Shown here piece after piece: positions 1 to 7,877 of a stretch of DNA of 10,888 bases. Position 1 is the first letter of the stretch; every line of letters starts with the position of its first letter. A program made the translations under genes and the position numbers. The notes under the pieces were generated by a model that saw only the letters and a program-made list of their open reading frames with translations, ran no database searches and was not told the DNA's origin. The stretch comes from Puniceicoccales bacterium (GTDB lineage Bacteria; Verrucomicrobiota; Verrucomicrobiia; Opitutales; UBA953), in NCBI GenBank assembly GCA_031289285.1, contig JAITPT010000195.1, forward strand, positions 1 to 10,888, given 5' to 3'.

Positions 1-30
1 TTTAGAAATTTAGTTTTTTTGAATTAGAGG

Positions 31-59
31 GTTTGGGAGTTTTTGAGTTTGGGAGTTTT
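31..59. repeat. Short tandem direct repeat in AT-rich flank
   Basis: The 13-base string GTTTGGGAGTTTT occurs at 31-43 and again at 47-59, a 16-base period, inside a T-rich stretch (1-74) that carries no gene. It lies downstream of the minus-strand membrane-protein gene, beyond element copy A. I see no function; it could be part of a longer low-complexity array that continues left of the window. Confidence 0.6.
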
Positions 60-75
60 GTTATCATCCAATTCA

Positions 76-164
76 ACCTAAGAACGGCAGTCCAGCGGAA
101 AGCGCAAGCCGCAGACGACCAAAAGATTGCGCAAAACCGCCCGCATTAACTGCCGTTTTTAGGT
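76..164 (-). mobile_element. Inverted-repeat element, copy A (MITE-like, 89 bp)
   Basis: The ends are inverted repeats: AACCTAAGAACGGCAGT at 75-91 and ACTGCCGTTTTTAGGTT at 149-165, 16 of 17 paired. Nested inside is a second inverted pair, GCGCAA (102-107) with TTGCGC (127-132). Read on the minus strand, its first 30 or so bases align with the plus-strand left end of copy B (about 24 of 33 identical). The stop codon TAA of the minus-strand membrane gene (165-167) directly precedes its ACC end. The far side is flanked by TGA, which may be a decayed TAA target duplication. It is non-coding here. In RNA it would fold into a long hairpin just after the stop codon, so it may also act as a terminator or 3'-end stabiliser. 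Confidence 0.8.
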
Positions 165-1634
165 TTAGCGTTGCTGTGTTTGTTTGCGGGAGATTTCGGG
201 TTTCCAGACGACACCGCCGCCCGACCAGTCAACGCCCGGCGGGATAGGGCCTTTTTTGCCGGAGGCGAGTTCGGGGTCTTGCGGTTTATTGTCCATGCGA
301 AAGAGGATTACTTTTCCCGGTTCATCTTTGCGTTCAAACGCGAGGAAGGCGCAGAAAAACGCGCCGGGCGTTTCGCCAATCACGACCTCGATAGGGTATT
401 TTGTGCCCTTGCTTACTTGGAACCACGGGCCGCAGCGCAGAGGCCAGCCTGGGCGAAATCCCGGGTAGGTGTCTCCCACGCCGGCGGGCGGCGCACCTGT
501 GCCGTATTTGCTCCGCAGTTTGTTGAGCGGCAGCAGACCGCCTTGGTTGCCGCCTTCGAGCGCATTTTGCCCGCGCCAACGCACGACAATCCAGTCGTCT
601 GCCAGACCCACAAAACGGAAGTTTCCGCTAAACGGGGCGGTCACGGTGCCCTTGTAGTGGGCGATCCAATTGCTTGGGGCGACCTTCACGTTGAAGGCTT
701 CGGGCGCTTTTTCCGCCCGCATGTCGGGGATTAAAAACTGGGTGATGACAAGACGCTCCGGTGCGCGAAAAACACTCTTCTCCAAGAAGGCGGTGTCCCA
801 CTGGTTTTTGAAAAACCGCTGAACTTCGGAGATGTAACGTCCCTCGTTTTTGCCGCGCTGGACGCCCCTCGCGGTTTGTTTGAAATCGTAAAACGTGCCG
901 ATGAGACCAGCTGTGTTGAAGTTGGTGCTTCCAAAAAGGCTGACCATGTTGCGCCCGTTTCCGCGTCCCGGGCCGATGCCCGTGCCGATACCGCCGCCCG
1001 CGCCGCCGCCAAATCCCTTCGAGCTGGCACCCATCGGGCTGCCCGATTCCAGCGCCATTGTCATCTTCGGCATTTCGGGAAGCGAGACGCTCGATGCGCC
1101 TTTGACTGTGAGCTTGGGGACGGTCTTGACGGCGCTCTTGGCGTTCTTGGGCTTGATGCGGTGCTCGCTCATGGAAACTTTTTCGCCGCCGGTGCCGCCG
1201 CCTGCGCCTGTCACAAACTCGTCTTCGCGCTTCGTCGAGATGGAGATGACGGTCTTGATGACGAGATAGGCGAGGATGAAAAGGACGAGGTGGACGCCCA
1301 GAGAGATGAGGAAGCTATCGCCGCCGAACTTTCGCCAAAAACGTCTGAACGGCGTGTCGGGCGTGATTTCGGGGGCGGGCGAAAGGGCAGGGTCGGCGAA
1401 GACCGCGCCGTCGGCGTAGTAGGCGTCTGGCTGCGCCGTCGCATCGAAGAACGGCGTCCCCTGCGCAGGCGCAGGTGCGTATGGGTAAGCGGCGTCGGGC
1501 GGGGGAAGGGCGTTTTGGTGCCACGGCTCCGCACCGGTTTGCTGCGGATACGCGCCCGTGGCGGGGAAGCCGTCCGCGTCGTTTTGCTGCGGGTCGTTCT
1601 GCTGCGGGTTGTCTTGTTGCGGGTCGGTATTCAT
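165..1634 (-). CDS. Single-pass membrane protein with PA14-like C-terminal domain
   Basis: 489 residues from the ATG at 1634; a GTG at 1682 would add 16 residues, and neither start has a Shine-Dalgarno sequence. Residues 1-95 are Gln/Asn/Pro/Ala-rich, with DPQQN repeats at the very start. One hydrophobic helix lies at about 108-132, preceded by basic RRFWRKF, so the N-terminus should be cytoplasmic and the rest periplasmic, an arrangement like TonB-type proteins. A linker at about 142-230 is Gly/Ser/Lys-rich, with a GGGAGGGIGTGIGPGRG stretch. Residues about 322-435 resemble a PA14-type beta sandwich: HYKGTVTAPFSGNFRF, then the acidic pair in LADDW and a later hydrophobic strand. PA14 domains usually bind carbohydrate or sit in cell-surface proteins; that role here is inference. 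It lies 82 bases after the secreted-protein gene on the same strand and is probably cotranscribed with it. Exact function unknown. Confidence 0.8.
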   Translation of the reverse strand: MNTDPQQDNPQQNDPQQNDADGFPATGAYPQQTGAEPWHQNALPPPDAAYPYAPAPAQGTPFFDATAQPDAYYADGAVFADPALSPAPEITPDTPFRRFWRKFGGDSFLISLGVHLVLFILAYLVIKTVISISTKREDEFVTGAGGGTGGEKVSMSEHRIKPKNAKSAVKTVPKLTVKGASSVSLPEMPKMTMALESGSPMGASSKGFGGGAGGGIGTGIGPGRGNGRNMVSLFGSTNFNTAGLIGTFYDFKQTARGVQRGKNEGRYISEVQRFFKNQWDTAFLEKSVFRAPERLVITQFLIPDMRAEKAPEAFNVKVAPSNWIAHYKGTVTAPFSGNFRFVGLADDWIVVRWRGQNALEGGNQGGLLPLNKLRSKYGTGAPPAGVGDTYPGFRPGWPLRCGPWFQVSKGTKYPIEVVIGETPGAFFCAFLAFERKDEPGKVILFRMDNKPQDPELASGKKGPIPPGVDWSGGGVVWKPEISRKQTQQR

Positions 1635-1716
1635 GGCGAGAGTGGTTGACGGGTGTTGGAAGAGTTCTGCGAAAGAAGACACGCACGAGCTACGTTTTTC
1701 TTAGGGGGAAAAAATC

Positions 1717-2481
1717 TTAGCGCGCTCTGCCGCCTCTGCCTCCTCTGCCGCCACCCGCTCCTGCGGCTGCACCCGCTCTGCCGCCTGCTGCGGGTGCTGC
1801 TGCTCCGGCGGCAGGTGCGGCTGCGCCAGCTGCACCGACGCCAGCACCTGCACCGCGACCGCCTGCTGCGCCCGCGCCCGCTGCGCCCGGGCCGCCTGCT
1901 GCGCCTGCACCGCGACCGCCGAGACCGGCTCTCGGGCCGAGCGGGAGCGGGGCTGCCACCGCCGTCGCAATGGCGGGGACTCCCGACGACGCTGCGCGGA
2001 TGGGCGTTGGTGTTTCGGAGGGTTTCACCATCTCGATGTCCATCGCGACTCCGTTGAGGCGCACGACGGCGGTTCGCGAGATTGGGTCGGCACTCTCGAC
2101 ATACCATTTGGAGTCGGAGTCGGCGACTTTTACCCAGTAATTTTCGCGGGTGGCGGGGTTGTGAAGGCTCACCATGAGGTTCTCGCCGGTGCCGCTGAAA
2201 CCGTGGATTTGCAAGGTTTGGACAAGCTGGGCGGTGCGGCGCACGATGCGGAATGGGGAATTGGTGATGAGGTTTTCGCGCTTGGCTTTGGTCGCAGGCG
2301 CGGCGGGTGCGGCGGGCGGAGCTTCGGGCGCGGCGGCTTCTGCGGCGGCGGGCGTCTCCGCAGCGGCGGCGGGCGGGTCGTCAGCGCGGAGGGTTTGCGC
2401 TGGCGCGAGGGACATCGCGGCGGCGAGAAGCGCGGCGGTGGAGAGAAGTTTTTTGAAAGGGAAGGGCGGTTGGCAGTTCAT
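1717..2481 (-). CDS. Secreted protein with Gly/Ala/Arg-rich tail, unknown function
   Basis: 254 residues. The ATG at 2481 is chosen over an in-frame upstream start at 2757 because it begins a clear signal peptide: basic KK at 10-11, hydrophobic core 12-25, and an APA signal-peptidase-like site at 26-28. Residues 33-66 are Ala/Pro-rich. Residues 68-153 are the only ordinary globular part (SPFRIVRR, then VSLHNPATRENYWVKV, SKWYVE, AVVRLNGVAMDIEM). They look like a small beta domain in which a short peptide frames a hydrophobic readout, loosely like PulC/GspC-type periplasmic proteins; that comparison is a guess. Residues 182-254 are almost only Gly, Ala, Arg and Pro, ending GGRGGRGGRAR, and are surely disordered. 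The stop is 82 bases before the PA14-like membrane-protein gene, so the two may form an envelope pair. It is divergent from tex. Confidence 0.75.
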   Translation of the reverse strand: MNCQPPFPFKKLLSTAALLAAAMSLAPAQTLRADDPPAAAAETPAAAEAAAPEAPPAAPAAPATKAKRENLITNSPFRIVRRTAQLVQTLQIHGFSGTGENLMVSLHNPATRENYWVKVADSDSKWYVESADPISRTAVVRLNGVAMDIEMVKPSETPTPIRAASSGVPAIATAVAAPLPLGPRAGLGGRGAGAAGGPGAAGAGAAGGRGAGAGVGAAGAAAPAAGAAAPAAGGRAGAAAGAGGGRGGRGGRAR

Positions 2482-2663
2482 GGCTGTATAGTATGTGAAA
2501 CAGCATGGCGCACGGCGAAGTTCCGCAAGACTAAATCGGTGCCCTGCCGCGCCACCGCTACGGAAACACCCGCTGCCGTTGTGTTGCAGCGGTTCTCCTT
2601 TTGTTTGTTGCGCCAGCCTTGTTTTTCGCCAGCGTCCGCTGCTCTTTTTCAAATCATCCACCA
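2482..2663. promoter_or_regulatory. Divergent intergenic region (tex / secreted protein)
   Basis: This 182-base gap between the leftward secreted-protein gene and rightward tex must hold promoters for both directions. I see no convincing -35/-10 pair for tex. On the minus strand, TACTAT or TATACA within the last 20 bases before the ATG at 2481 could be a -10 box with a very short leader, but no good -35 matches it. A 7-bp GC-rich hairpin lies at 2570-2592. Confidence 0.4.
2570..2592. repeat. GC-rich inverted repeat upstream of tex
   Basis: CCGCTGC at 2570-2576 pairs perfectly with GCAGCGG at 2586-2592 around a 9-base loop, and T-rich DNA follows on the plus strand. It could be an operator or a 5'-leader hairpin for tex. 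The 3' T-run is interrupted, so a strong terminator is unlikely. The position between the divergent genes suggests regulation, but this is only an inference. Confidence 0.35.
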
Positions 2664-5375
2664 ATGTCAGACACAGCGAAAGTTTCCCCTGAAACAGCAG
2701 CCGAAAACCCAGCGGCTCTATTGTCCGCCGAAATAGGCGACGACGCCACGGCACCAACGCCCAAACCCAAACCCGTCGGCGAAGACGATGCTGGCTACGT
2801 CGTGCGTATCGCCGCCGAAACGAAAATCCCCGTCAAGGGCGTCATGGCTGTCGCCCAGCTTCTCGGCGAAGGCGGCACCGTCCCCTTCATCGCCCGTTAC
2901 CGAAAAGAAAAAACCGGCGAGCTTGACGAGGTGCAAATCACCACCATCCGCGACCGCCTCGAGCAACTGCGCGAACTCGACAGCCGCCGCACCGCCATCT
3001 TGAAGTCGCTTGAGGAAAACAAGCACCTCACGCCCGAGCTTCGCGCCGCCGTCGAAAAAGCGGGCACCCTCACCGCCCTCGAAGACATCTACGCTCCCTT
3101 CCGCCCCAAACGCCGCACCCGCGCCACCGTCGCCAAGGAGCGCGGCCTCGAGCCTCTCGCCGACTTCCTCCTCGCTAACCCCGCCGCAAACCGCGCCGTC
3201 GTCGCCGCCGAAGCCGCGAAATACATCGTCACCGCCGACACCCTCGCCGCCGCCGTTGCCGCTTCCCCCGCGCCCCCCCCCGCCGACTCCTCCGCTCCCC
3301 TCGCCGCCGCTCCTGCCGCAGCCGACTCTGCAACCCCCGCCCCCGCCGCCGCCGACTCCGCCGCCGCTGCCTCGCCTCTCTCCCCCGCCGACACCAAAAA
3401 AGCTGCTGACGCCCAAAAGGACAAACTCGTCCCCGACGCCGCCTTCGCCCTCGCTGGCGCACGCGACATCATCGCCGAGCGCGTCAGCGACGCCGCGTCT
3501 GCCCGCGCTGCTTGCCGCGACATCTTCACGCAGACTGCCATCCTCAAGGCCGATGTCATCAAGGGCAAAGAGGAAGAGGGCGCGAAGTTCAAAGACTATT
3601 TTGAGTGGGAAGAGTCGCTGGAAAAAGCCCCCTCACACCGCGTCCTCGCCATCCGTCGCGGCGAGAAAGAAGGCTTCCTCTCCATGCGAATTATCGTCGA
3701 AGAGGAGGCCGCCTTCGCCATCCTCGAGCGCCAATTCATCCCGCCCGGCATCTCTCCCGAAGCCGCAGCCGACGGCACTCCGCTCAACGCCGCCGCCCAC
3801 ATCCGCGACGCCGTGCATGATTCTTGGAAACGCCTCCTCGGCCCTTCTCTCGAAACCGAGGCGCGGCTCTCCTCTAAAAAACGCGCCGAAGAAGCCGCCA
3901 TCCACGTCTTCGCGGACAACATCGGCAAACTCCTCATGGCCCCCGCGCTCGGCCAAAAAAACACCCTCGCTCTCGACCCGGGTTTCCGCACCGGCTGCAA
4001 ACTCGTCGTCCTCGACGCGCAGGGCAAACTGCTCCACCACGAAGTCATTTTCCCGACCACCGGCAGCAAGGCCGAAATCGAGCTGGCCGGCAACCGCGTG
4101 CGCATCCTCTGCCACCAGCACAAAGTGCAAGCCATCTCCATCGGCAACGGCACCGCCAGCCGCGAGACCGAAGCCTTCGTGCGCTCCCTCGGCATCCCCG
4201 CCGAGCAAGTCCCCGTCGTCACCGTCAACGAATCCGGCGCCTCCATCTACTCCGCATCCGAGGTCGCCCGCGAAGAGTTTCCCAAGGAAGACGTCACCGT
4301 TCGCGGCGCAGTCTCCATCGGGCGTCGCCTCCAAGACCCGCTCGCCGAACTTGTCAAAATAGACCCCAAGAGCATAGGCGTCGGCCAATACCAACACGAC
4401 GTTGACCAGACCGCCCTCAAACGCTCGCTCGACGACGTCGTCACCTCTTGCGTCAACCGCGTCGGCGTCGAGCTAAACACCGCTTCCAAGCAGCTCCTCA
4501 GCTACGTCTCCGGCCTCAACGCCAACGCCGCCGCAAACATCGTCGCTTGGCGCAACGAAAACGGTGCCTTCAAATCCCGCGACGACCTCAAAAAAGTCCC
4601 GCGCCTCGGCCCCAAAGCCTTTGAGCAATCCGCCGGCTTCCTGCGCATCCGCGACGGCGCACACCCGCTCGACGCCTCCTCCGTCCACCCAGAGCGCTAC
4701 GCCCTTGTTGAAAAAATGGCCGCCGACGCCGGCGTGGACGTCCCCACACTTTTGCGCGACGCGAAAGCCCGTGCCAAAGTCGAGCTTGAAAAATACATCT
4801 CCGCCGATGTCGGCCTGCCCACGCTCGAGGACATCGTCGCCGAATTAGAAAAGCCCGGACGCGACCCACGCGAAAAGTTTGAAGTCTTCAACTTCGCCGA
4901 GGGCGTTCACGAAATGAAAGACCTCCAAGAAGGGCAGAAACTCCCCGGCATCGTCACCAACGTCACCGCCTTTGGCGCGTTCGTTGACATCGGCGTCCAC
5001 CAAGACGGCCTCCTCCACATCAGCCAGATTTCTGACAACTACATCAAAGACCCATCGGAGGTTTTGCAGGTCGGCCAAAAAGTCAGCGTCACCGTTCTCG
5101 AAGTGGACATCCCCCGCCGTCGCATCAGCCTCTCGATGAAAACCAATCCCCAGAAAGACGCCAAGAACGCCCGCGACACCTTCTCTGCCCCAAATAAAGC
5201 GGACGCCTTCCAGCGCGGCGAACCGCGTCGCGGCGGCGGCGGTGGCCCCAACCGCAACTACAACGACCGCGCCCGCCCCGAAGCCGCCCCTACCGGCAAA
5301 CCGCGCAGCTGGTCGAGCCACCAAGCCGACAGTTTCAACAACCCCTTCGCGAACATAGACCTCTTCAAAAAATAA
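2664..5375 (+). CDS. tex: Tex family transcription accessory / S1 RNA-binding protein
   Basis: 903 residues from ATG 2664. The upstream in-frame extension to 2601 starts with unrelated sequence and is rejected. Tex is a cytoplasmic nucleic-acid-binding protein linked to transcription and RNA metabolism. The Tex N-domain includes TVPFIARYRKEKTGELDE (72-89). The central block has GKEEEGAKFKDYFEW (301-315). The YqgF/RNase H-like fold contains LALDPGFRTGCK (435-446), IGNGTASRETE (493-503) and a conserved stretch LQDPLAELVKIDPKSIGVGQ (556-575). Helix-hairpin-helix repeats lie at about 595-665 (NTASKQLLSYVSGL, VPRLGPKAFEQSAGFLRI). The S1 domain is about 757-826 (AFGAFVDIGVHQDGLLHIS). Odd features: a 50-60 residue Ala/Pro/Ser insertion at about 193-247, absent from E. 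coli Tex, carrying a run of nine C at 3273-3281; and a Gly/Arg-rich tail after 827. Length exceeds the usual 770-800 because of these. It heads the tex-kdsB-leuA cluster. Confidence 0.97.
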   Translation: MSDTAKVSPETAAENPAALLSAEIGDDATAPTPKPKPVGEDDAGYVVRIAAETKIPVKGVMAVAQLLGEGGTVPFIARYRKEKTGELDEVQITTIRDRLEQLRELDSRRTAILKSLEENKHLTPELRAAVEKAGTLTALEDIYAPFRPKRRTRATVAKERGLEPLADFLLANPAANRAVVAAEAAKYIVTADTLAAAVAASPAPPPADSSAPLAAAPAAADSATPAPAAADSAAAASPLSPADTKKAADAQKDKLVPDAAFALAGARDIIAERVSDAASARAACRDIFTQTAILKADVIKGKEEEGAKFKDYFEWEESLEKAPSHRVLAIRRGEKEGFLSMRIIVEEEAAFAILERQFIPPGISPEAAADGTPLNAAAHIRDAVHDSWKRLLGPSLETEARLSSKKRAEEAAIHVFADNIGKLLMAPALGQKNTLALDPGFRTGCKLVVLDAQGKLLHHEVIFPTTGSKAEIELAGNRVRILCHQHKVQAISIGNGTASRETEAFVRSLGIPAEQVPVVTVNESGASIYSASEVAREEFPKEDVTVRGAVSIGRRLQDPLAELVKIDPKSIGVGQYQHDVDQTALKRSLDDVVTSCVNRVGVELNTASKQLLSYVSGLNANAAANIVAWRNENGAFKSRDDLKKVPRLGPKAFEQSAGFLRIRDGAHPLDASSVHPERYALVEKMAADAGVDVPTLLRDAKARAKVELEKYISADVGLPTLEDIVAELEKPGRDPREKFEVFNFAEGVHEMKDLQEGQKLPGIVTNVTAFGAFVDIGVHQDGLLHISQISDNYIKDPSEVLQVGQKVSVTVLEVDIPRRRISLSMKTNPQKDAKNARDTFSAPNKADAFQRGEPRRGGGGGPNRNYNDRARPEAAPTGKPRSWSSHQADSFNNPFANIDLFKK

Positions 5376-5377
5376 AA

Positions 5378-6133
5378 ATGTCCGTCACAGTCGCCATTCC
5401 CGCACGTCTCGCCTCCTCGCGTCTGCCGCGAAAAGTCTTACTCGAACTCGCGGGGAAACCCGTCGTCCAGCACGTCTGGGAACGCGTCCGCGAAATGCGC
5501 CTCGCCGCCCGCGTCGTCATCCTCGCCGACGGTGAAGAAGTCGCCGCCGCCGCCCGCGCCTTCGGAGCGCAAACCCTGCTCACCGACCCCGCTTGCCCCT
5601 CCGGCACCGCCCGCCTCGCCTCCGTCGCCGACCAACTCTCTGGCGACTTTTTTCTCAACGTCCAAGGCGACGAACCGTGCATCTCCCCCGCGCTCCTCGA
5701 CGCGCTCGTCGCCCGCTGGCGCGAGACCGCCTGCGAGCTTGTCACCGCCGTCGCCCGCCTCACCGACCCCGCCCGCCTCGCCAACCCCAACGTCGTCAAA
5801 GTCGTCCGCGCCGAAAACGGGCGCGCCATTTATTTTTCGCGCAGCCCCGTGCCGCACCGCCGCGGCCTCCCCGTCTCCAAATGGCTCGGCACCGGCGGTG
5901 CGCCCTACTGGTCGCACATCGGCGTCTATGGCTACACCCGCGCCACCTTGGAGAGTTACCCGCGCCTCCTCGCCACACGCATCGAACAGACCGAATCCCT
6001 CGAACAACTCCGCTTCATCGAACACGGAAAAACATTTCAAACCGTCGAGACCGACTACCACCCCGTCTCGATTGACACACCCGAAGACCTCGAAAACGCC
6101 CGCGCCCTTTTCACCAAAAACAGCCGGCCCTGA
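5378..6133 (+). CDS. kdsB: 3-deoxy-manno-octulosonate cytidylyltransferase (CMP-KDO synthetase)
   Basis: 251 residues, the usual KdsB length. The enzyme activates KDO with CTP to CMP-KDO, the donor for the inner core of lipopolysaccharide, in the cytoplasm; its presence implies an LPS-bearing outer membrane. Visible motifs: nucleotide-binding IPARLASSRLPRK (7-19), SGTARL (75-80), metal-binding NVQGDEP (94-100, Asp98), YFSRSPVPH (152-160), HIGVYGYTRATL (180-191), ESLEQLRFIEHG (206-217) and SIDTPEDLE (231-239, second metal Asp233). The third motif reads SGTAR where the family usually has an acidic residue (SGTDR/SGTER), a possible specificity change. The ATG lies 2 bases after the tex stop with no Shine-Dalgarno sequence, which points to translational coupling. 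leuA follows 19 bases later. Confidence 0.95.
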   Translation: MSVTVAIPARLASSRLPRKVLLELAGKPVVQHVWERVREMRLAARVVILADGEEVAAAARAFGAQTLLTDPACPSGTARLASVADQLSGDFFLNVQGDEPCISPALLDALVARWRETACELVTAVARLTDPARLANPNVVKVVRAENGRAIYFSRSPVPHRRGLPVSKWLGTGGAPYWSHIGVYGYTRATLESYPRLLATRIEQTESLEQLRFIEHGKTFQTVETDYHPVSIDTPEDLENARALFTKNSRP

Positions 6134-6152
6134 CACACGCCCACACGCCCAC

Positions 6153-7826
6153 ATGCAACACGCGCCCATCACAAAATACCGCCCGTTCCCGGACTACGTC
6201 TCGCTGCCCGACCGACGCTGGCCAGACAACAAAATCACCGCCGCGCCCGTCTGGTGCAGCGTAGATTTGCGCGACGGCAACCAAGCACTCGCCGTCCCCA
6301 TGAACGTCCGCGAAAAACTCGAAATGTTTGAACTCCTCGTCCGCCTCGGGTTCAAAGAAATCGAAATCGGTTTCCCCGCCGCCAGCGACACCGAGTTCGC
6401 GTTTTGCCGCGAACTCGCCGAGCGCAAACTCATCCCCGCCGACGTCTCCGTGCAAGTGCTCACGCAATGCCGCGAGCACCTCGTCCGCCGCACCTTCGAC
6501 GCCCTGCGCGGCGTCGCCCACCCCATCGTCCACATCTACAACTCCACCTCCCCGCTCCAACGCCGCATCACCTTCGGCAACGCCTCCCGCGACACCGTTA
6601 AAAAAATCGCCGTTGACGCCGCCACCCTCGTCAAATCCCTCGCGCACCTCTCGCCAGACATGCGCCTCGAATACTCCCCCGAAAGTTTCTCCGATACCGA
6701 GACGGACTTTGCCCTCGAAGTTTGCGAAGCCGTCATGGACATCTGGCAACCCGCCGCCGCCGCCCCCATCATCCTCAACCTGCCCGAAACCGTGCAGTGG
6801 ACGACGCCCAACATCTACGCCGACCAAATCGAATGGTTTTGCCGCCACCTACGCGAACGCAACAAAGCCATCATCTCCCTGCACACGCACAACGACCGCG
6901 GCACCGGCACCGCCGCCACCGAGCTGGGCTTGCTCGCGGGCGCACAGCGCGTCGAAGGAACGCTTTTCGGCAACGGCGAACGCACCGGCAACCTCGACAT
7001 CGTCAACGTCGCCCTCAACATGTATGCGCAGGGCGTTGACCCGCAGCTCGACCTCGGCGACATCGCCGCTGTGCGCGAAGTCTATGAACGTTGCACACGC
7101 ATGAGCGTCCACCCGCGCCACCCTTACGCGGGCGAACTTGTTTTCACGGCGTTTTCCGGCTCGCACCAAGACGCGATAAAAAAGGGCATGGACCTGCGCA
7201 AAAACCTACCGGAAGGCAGCCCGTGGGAGGTGCCATATCTGACGATTGACCCGCCCGACATCGGCGGCAACTACGAGGCGGTCATCCGCATCAATTCGCA
7301 AAGTGGCAAAGGTGGTGTCGCTTACGTGCTTGCTCGCGAATATGGTCTCGACCTCCCCAAGGCCATGCACCCGCAAGTCGGCGAGTTTGTCAACGCTGCT
7401 GCCGACGCCGCCCAGCGCGACCTCTCGCCGGAGGAAATTCACGGCCTCTTCCTCGAAAAGTTTGCGAACCTCCGTGCCCCGCTGGAGATTGTGAGTGCCG
7501 AGCACCGTGCCGCCGATGCCTCGGGGCGCACCATCAAGCTCAACGCCGCGATACGTTTTAGTGATGTGCCGCACACGCTTGCTGCATTTGGCAACGGCCC
7601 GCTCAATGCTTTTGTGAACGCGCTTGAAGCGAAGGGCTGGAAAGATTTTTCGGTGAGTGATTATCGTTCGCACGCCATCGGCGCAGGTTCCGCGACGGAC
7701 TCCGCCGCCTACGTTTGCATTGAACGCCTCACCGACAAAACCCTCTTCTGGGGTTGTGGCATAGACAGCAACATCGAAACCGCCGGCCTCTTCGCCCTCG
7801 TAAGCGCCTTCAACCGCGCCCACTAA
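6153..7826 (+). CDS. leuA: 2-isopropylmalate synthase, type 2 (LeuA)
   Basis: 557 residues. It catalyses the first committed step of leucine synthesis: 2-ketoisovalerate plus acetyl-CoA gives 2-isopropylmalate (EC 2.3.3.13). The start at 6153 gives MQHAPITKYRPFPDYVSLPDR, matching the N-terminus of actinobacterial-type LeuA; the open frame extends upstream to 5532 but overlaps kdsB and is not used. TIM-barrel motifs: VDLRDGNQA (37-45, metal-binding Asp38), EIEIGFPAAS (69-78), HTHNDRGTG (244-252, metal-binding His pair) and GNGERTGN (273-280). Residues about 430-550 form the LeuA dimer/regulatory domain (SDYRSHAIGAGSATDSAAYV, 502-521), the site of leucine feedback inhibition in the family. It is the last gene of the tex-kdsB-leuA cluster. 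The last third uses visibly fewer C-ending codons than the first part. Confidence 0.97.
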   Translation: MQHAPITKYRPFPDYVSLPDRRWPDNKITAAPVWCSVDLRDGNQALAVPMNVREKLEMFELLVRLGFKEIEIGFPAASDTEFAFCRELAERKLIPADVSVQVLTQCREHLVRRTFDALRGVAHPIVHIYNSTSPLQRRITFGNASRDTVKKIAVDAATLVKSLAHLSPDMRLEYSPESFSDTETDFALEVCEAVMDIWQPAAAAPIILNLPETVQWTTPNIYADQIEWFCRHLRERNKAIISLHTHNDRGTGTAATELGLLAGAQRVEGTLFGNGERTGNLDIVNVALNMYAQGVDPQLDLGDIAAVREVYERCTRMSVHPRHPYAGELVFTAFSGSHQDAIKKGMDLRKNLPEGSPWEVPYLTIDPPDIGGNYEAVIRINSQSGKGGVAYVLAREYGLDLPKAMHPQVGEFVNAAADAAQRDLSPEEIHGLFLEKFANLRAPLEIVSAEHRAADASGRTIKLNAAIRFSDVPHTLAAFGNGPLNAFVNALEAKGWKDFSVSDYRSHAIGAGSATDSAAYVCIERLTDKTLFWGCGIDSNIETAGLFALVSAFNRAH

Positions 7827-7877
7827 AAAAACAGGCGAGGCGAGGGGTGGTGTGCGGTGGGGGAGAAAGCGGTGGGC

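Noticed and set aside
1635..1682. GTG start at 1682 for the membrane protein
   Set aside because: No ribosome-binding site, and the 16 extra residues add no recognisable feature; the ATG at 1634 is simpler, though the GTG cannot be excluded.
3010..4362. 450-residue plus-strand frame inside tex
   Set aside because: It is a Pro/Ser-rich shadow in another frame of the unmistakable Tex coding sequence, caused by high GC at third positions.
5532..6152. N-terminal extension of leuA in frame from 5532
   Set aside because: It overlaps kdsB entirely and translates to Pro/Ser-rich nonsense; LeuA homology begins at 6153.
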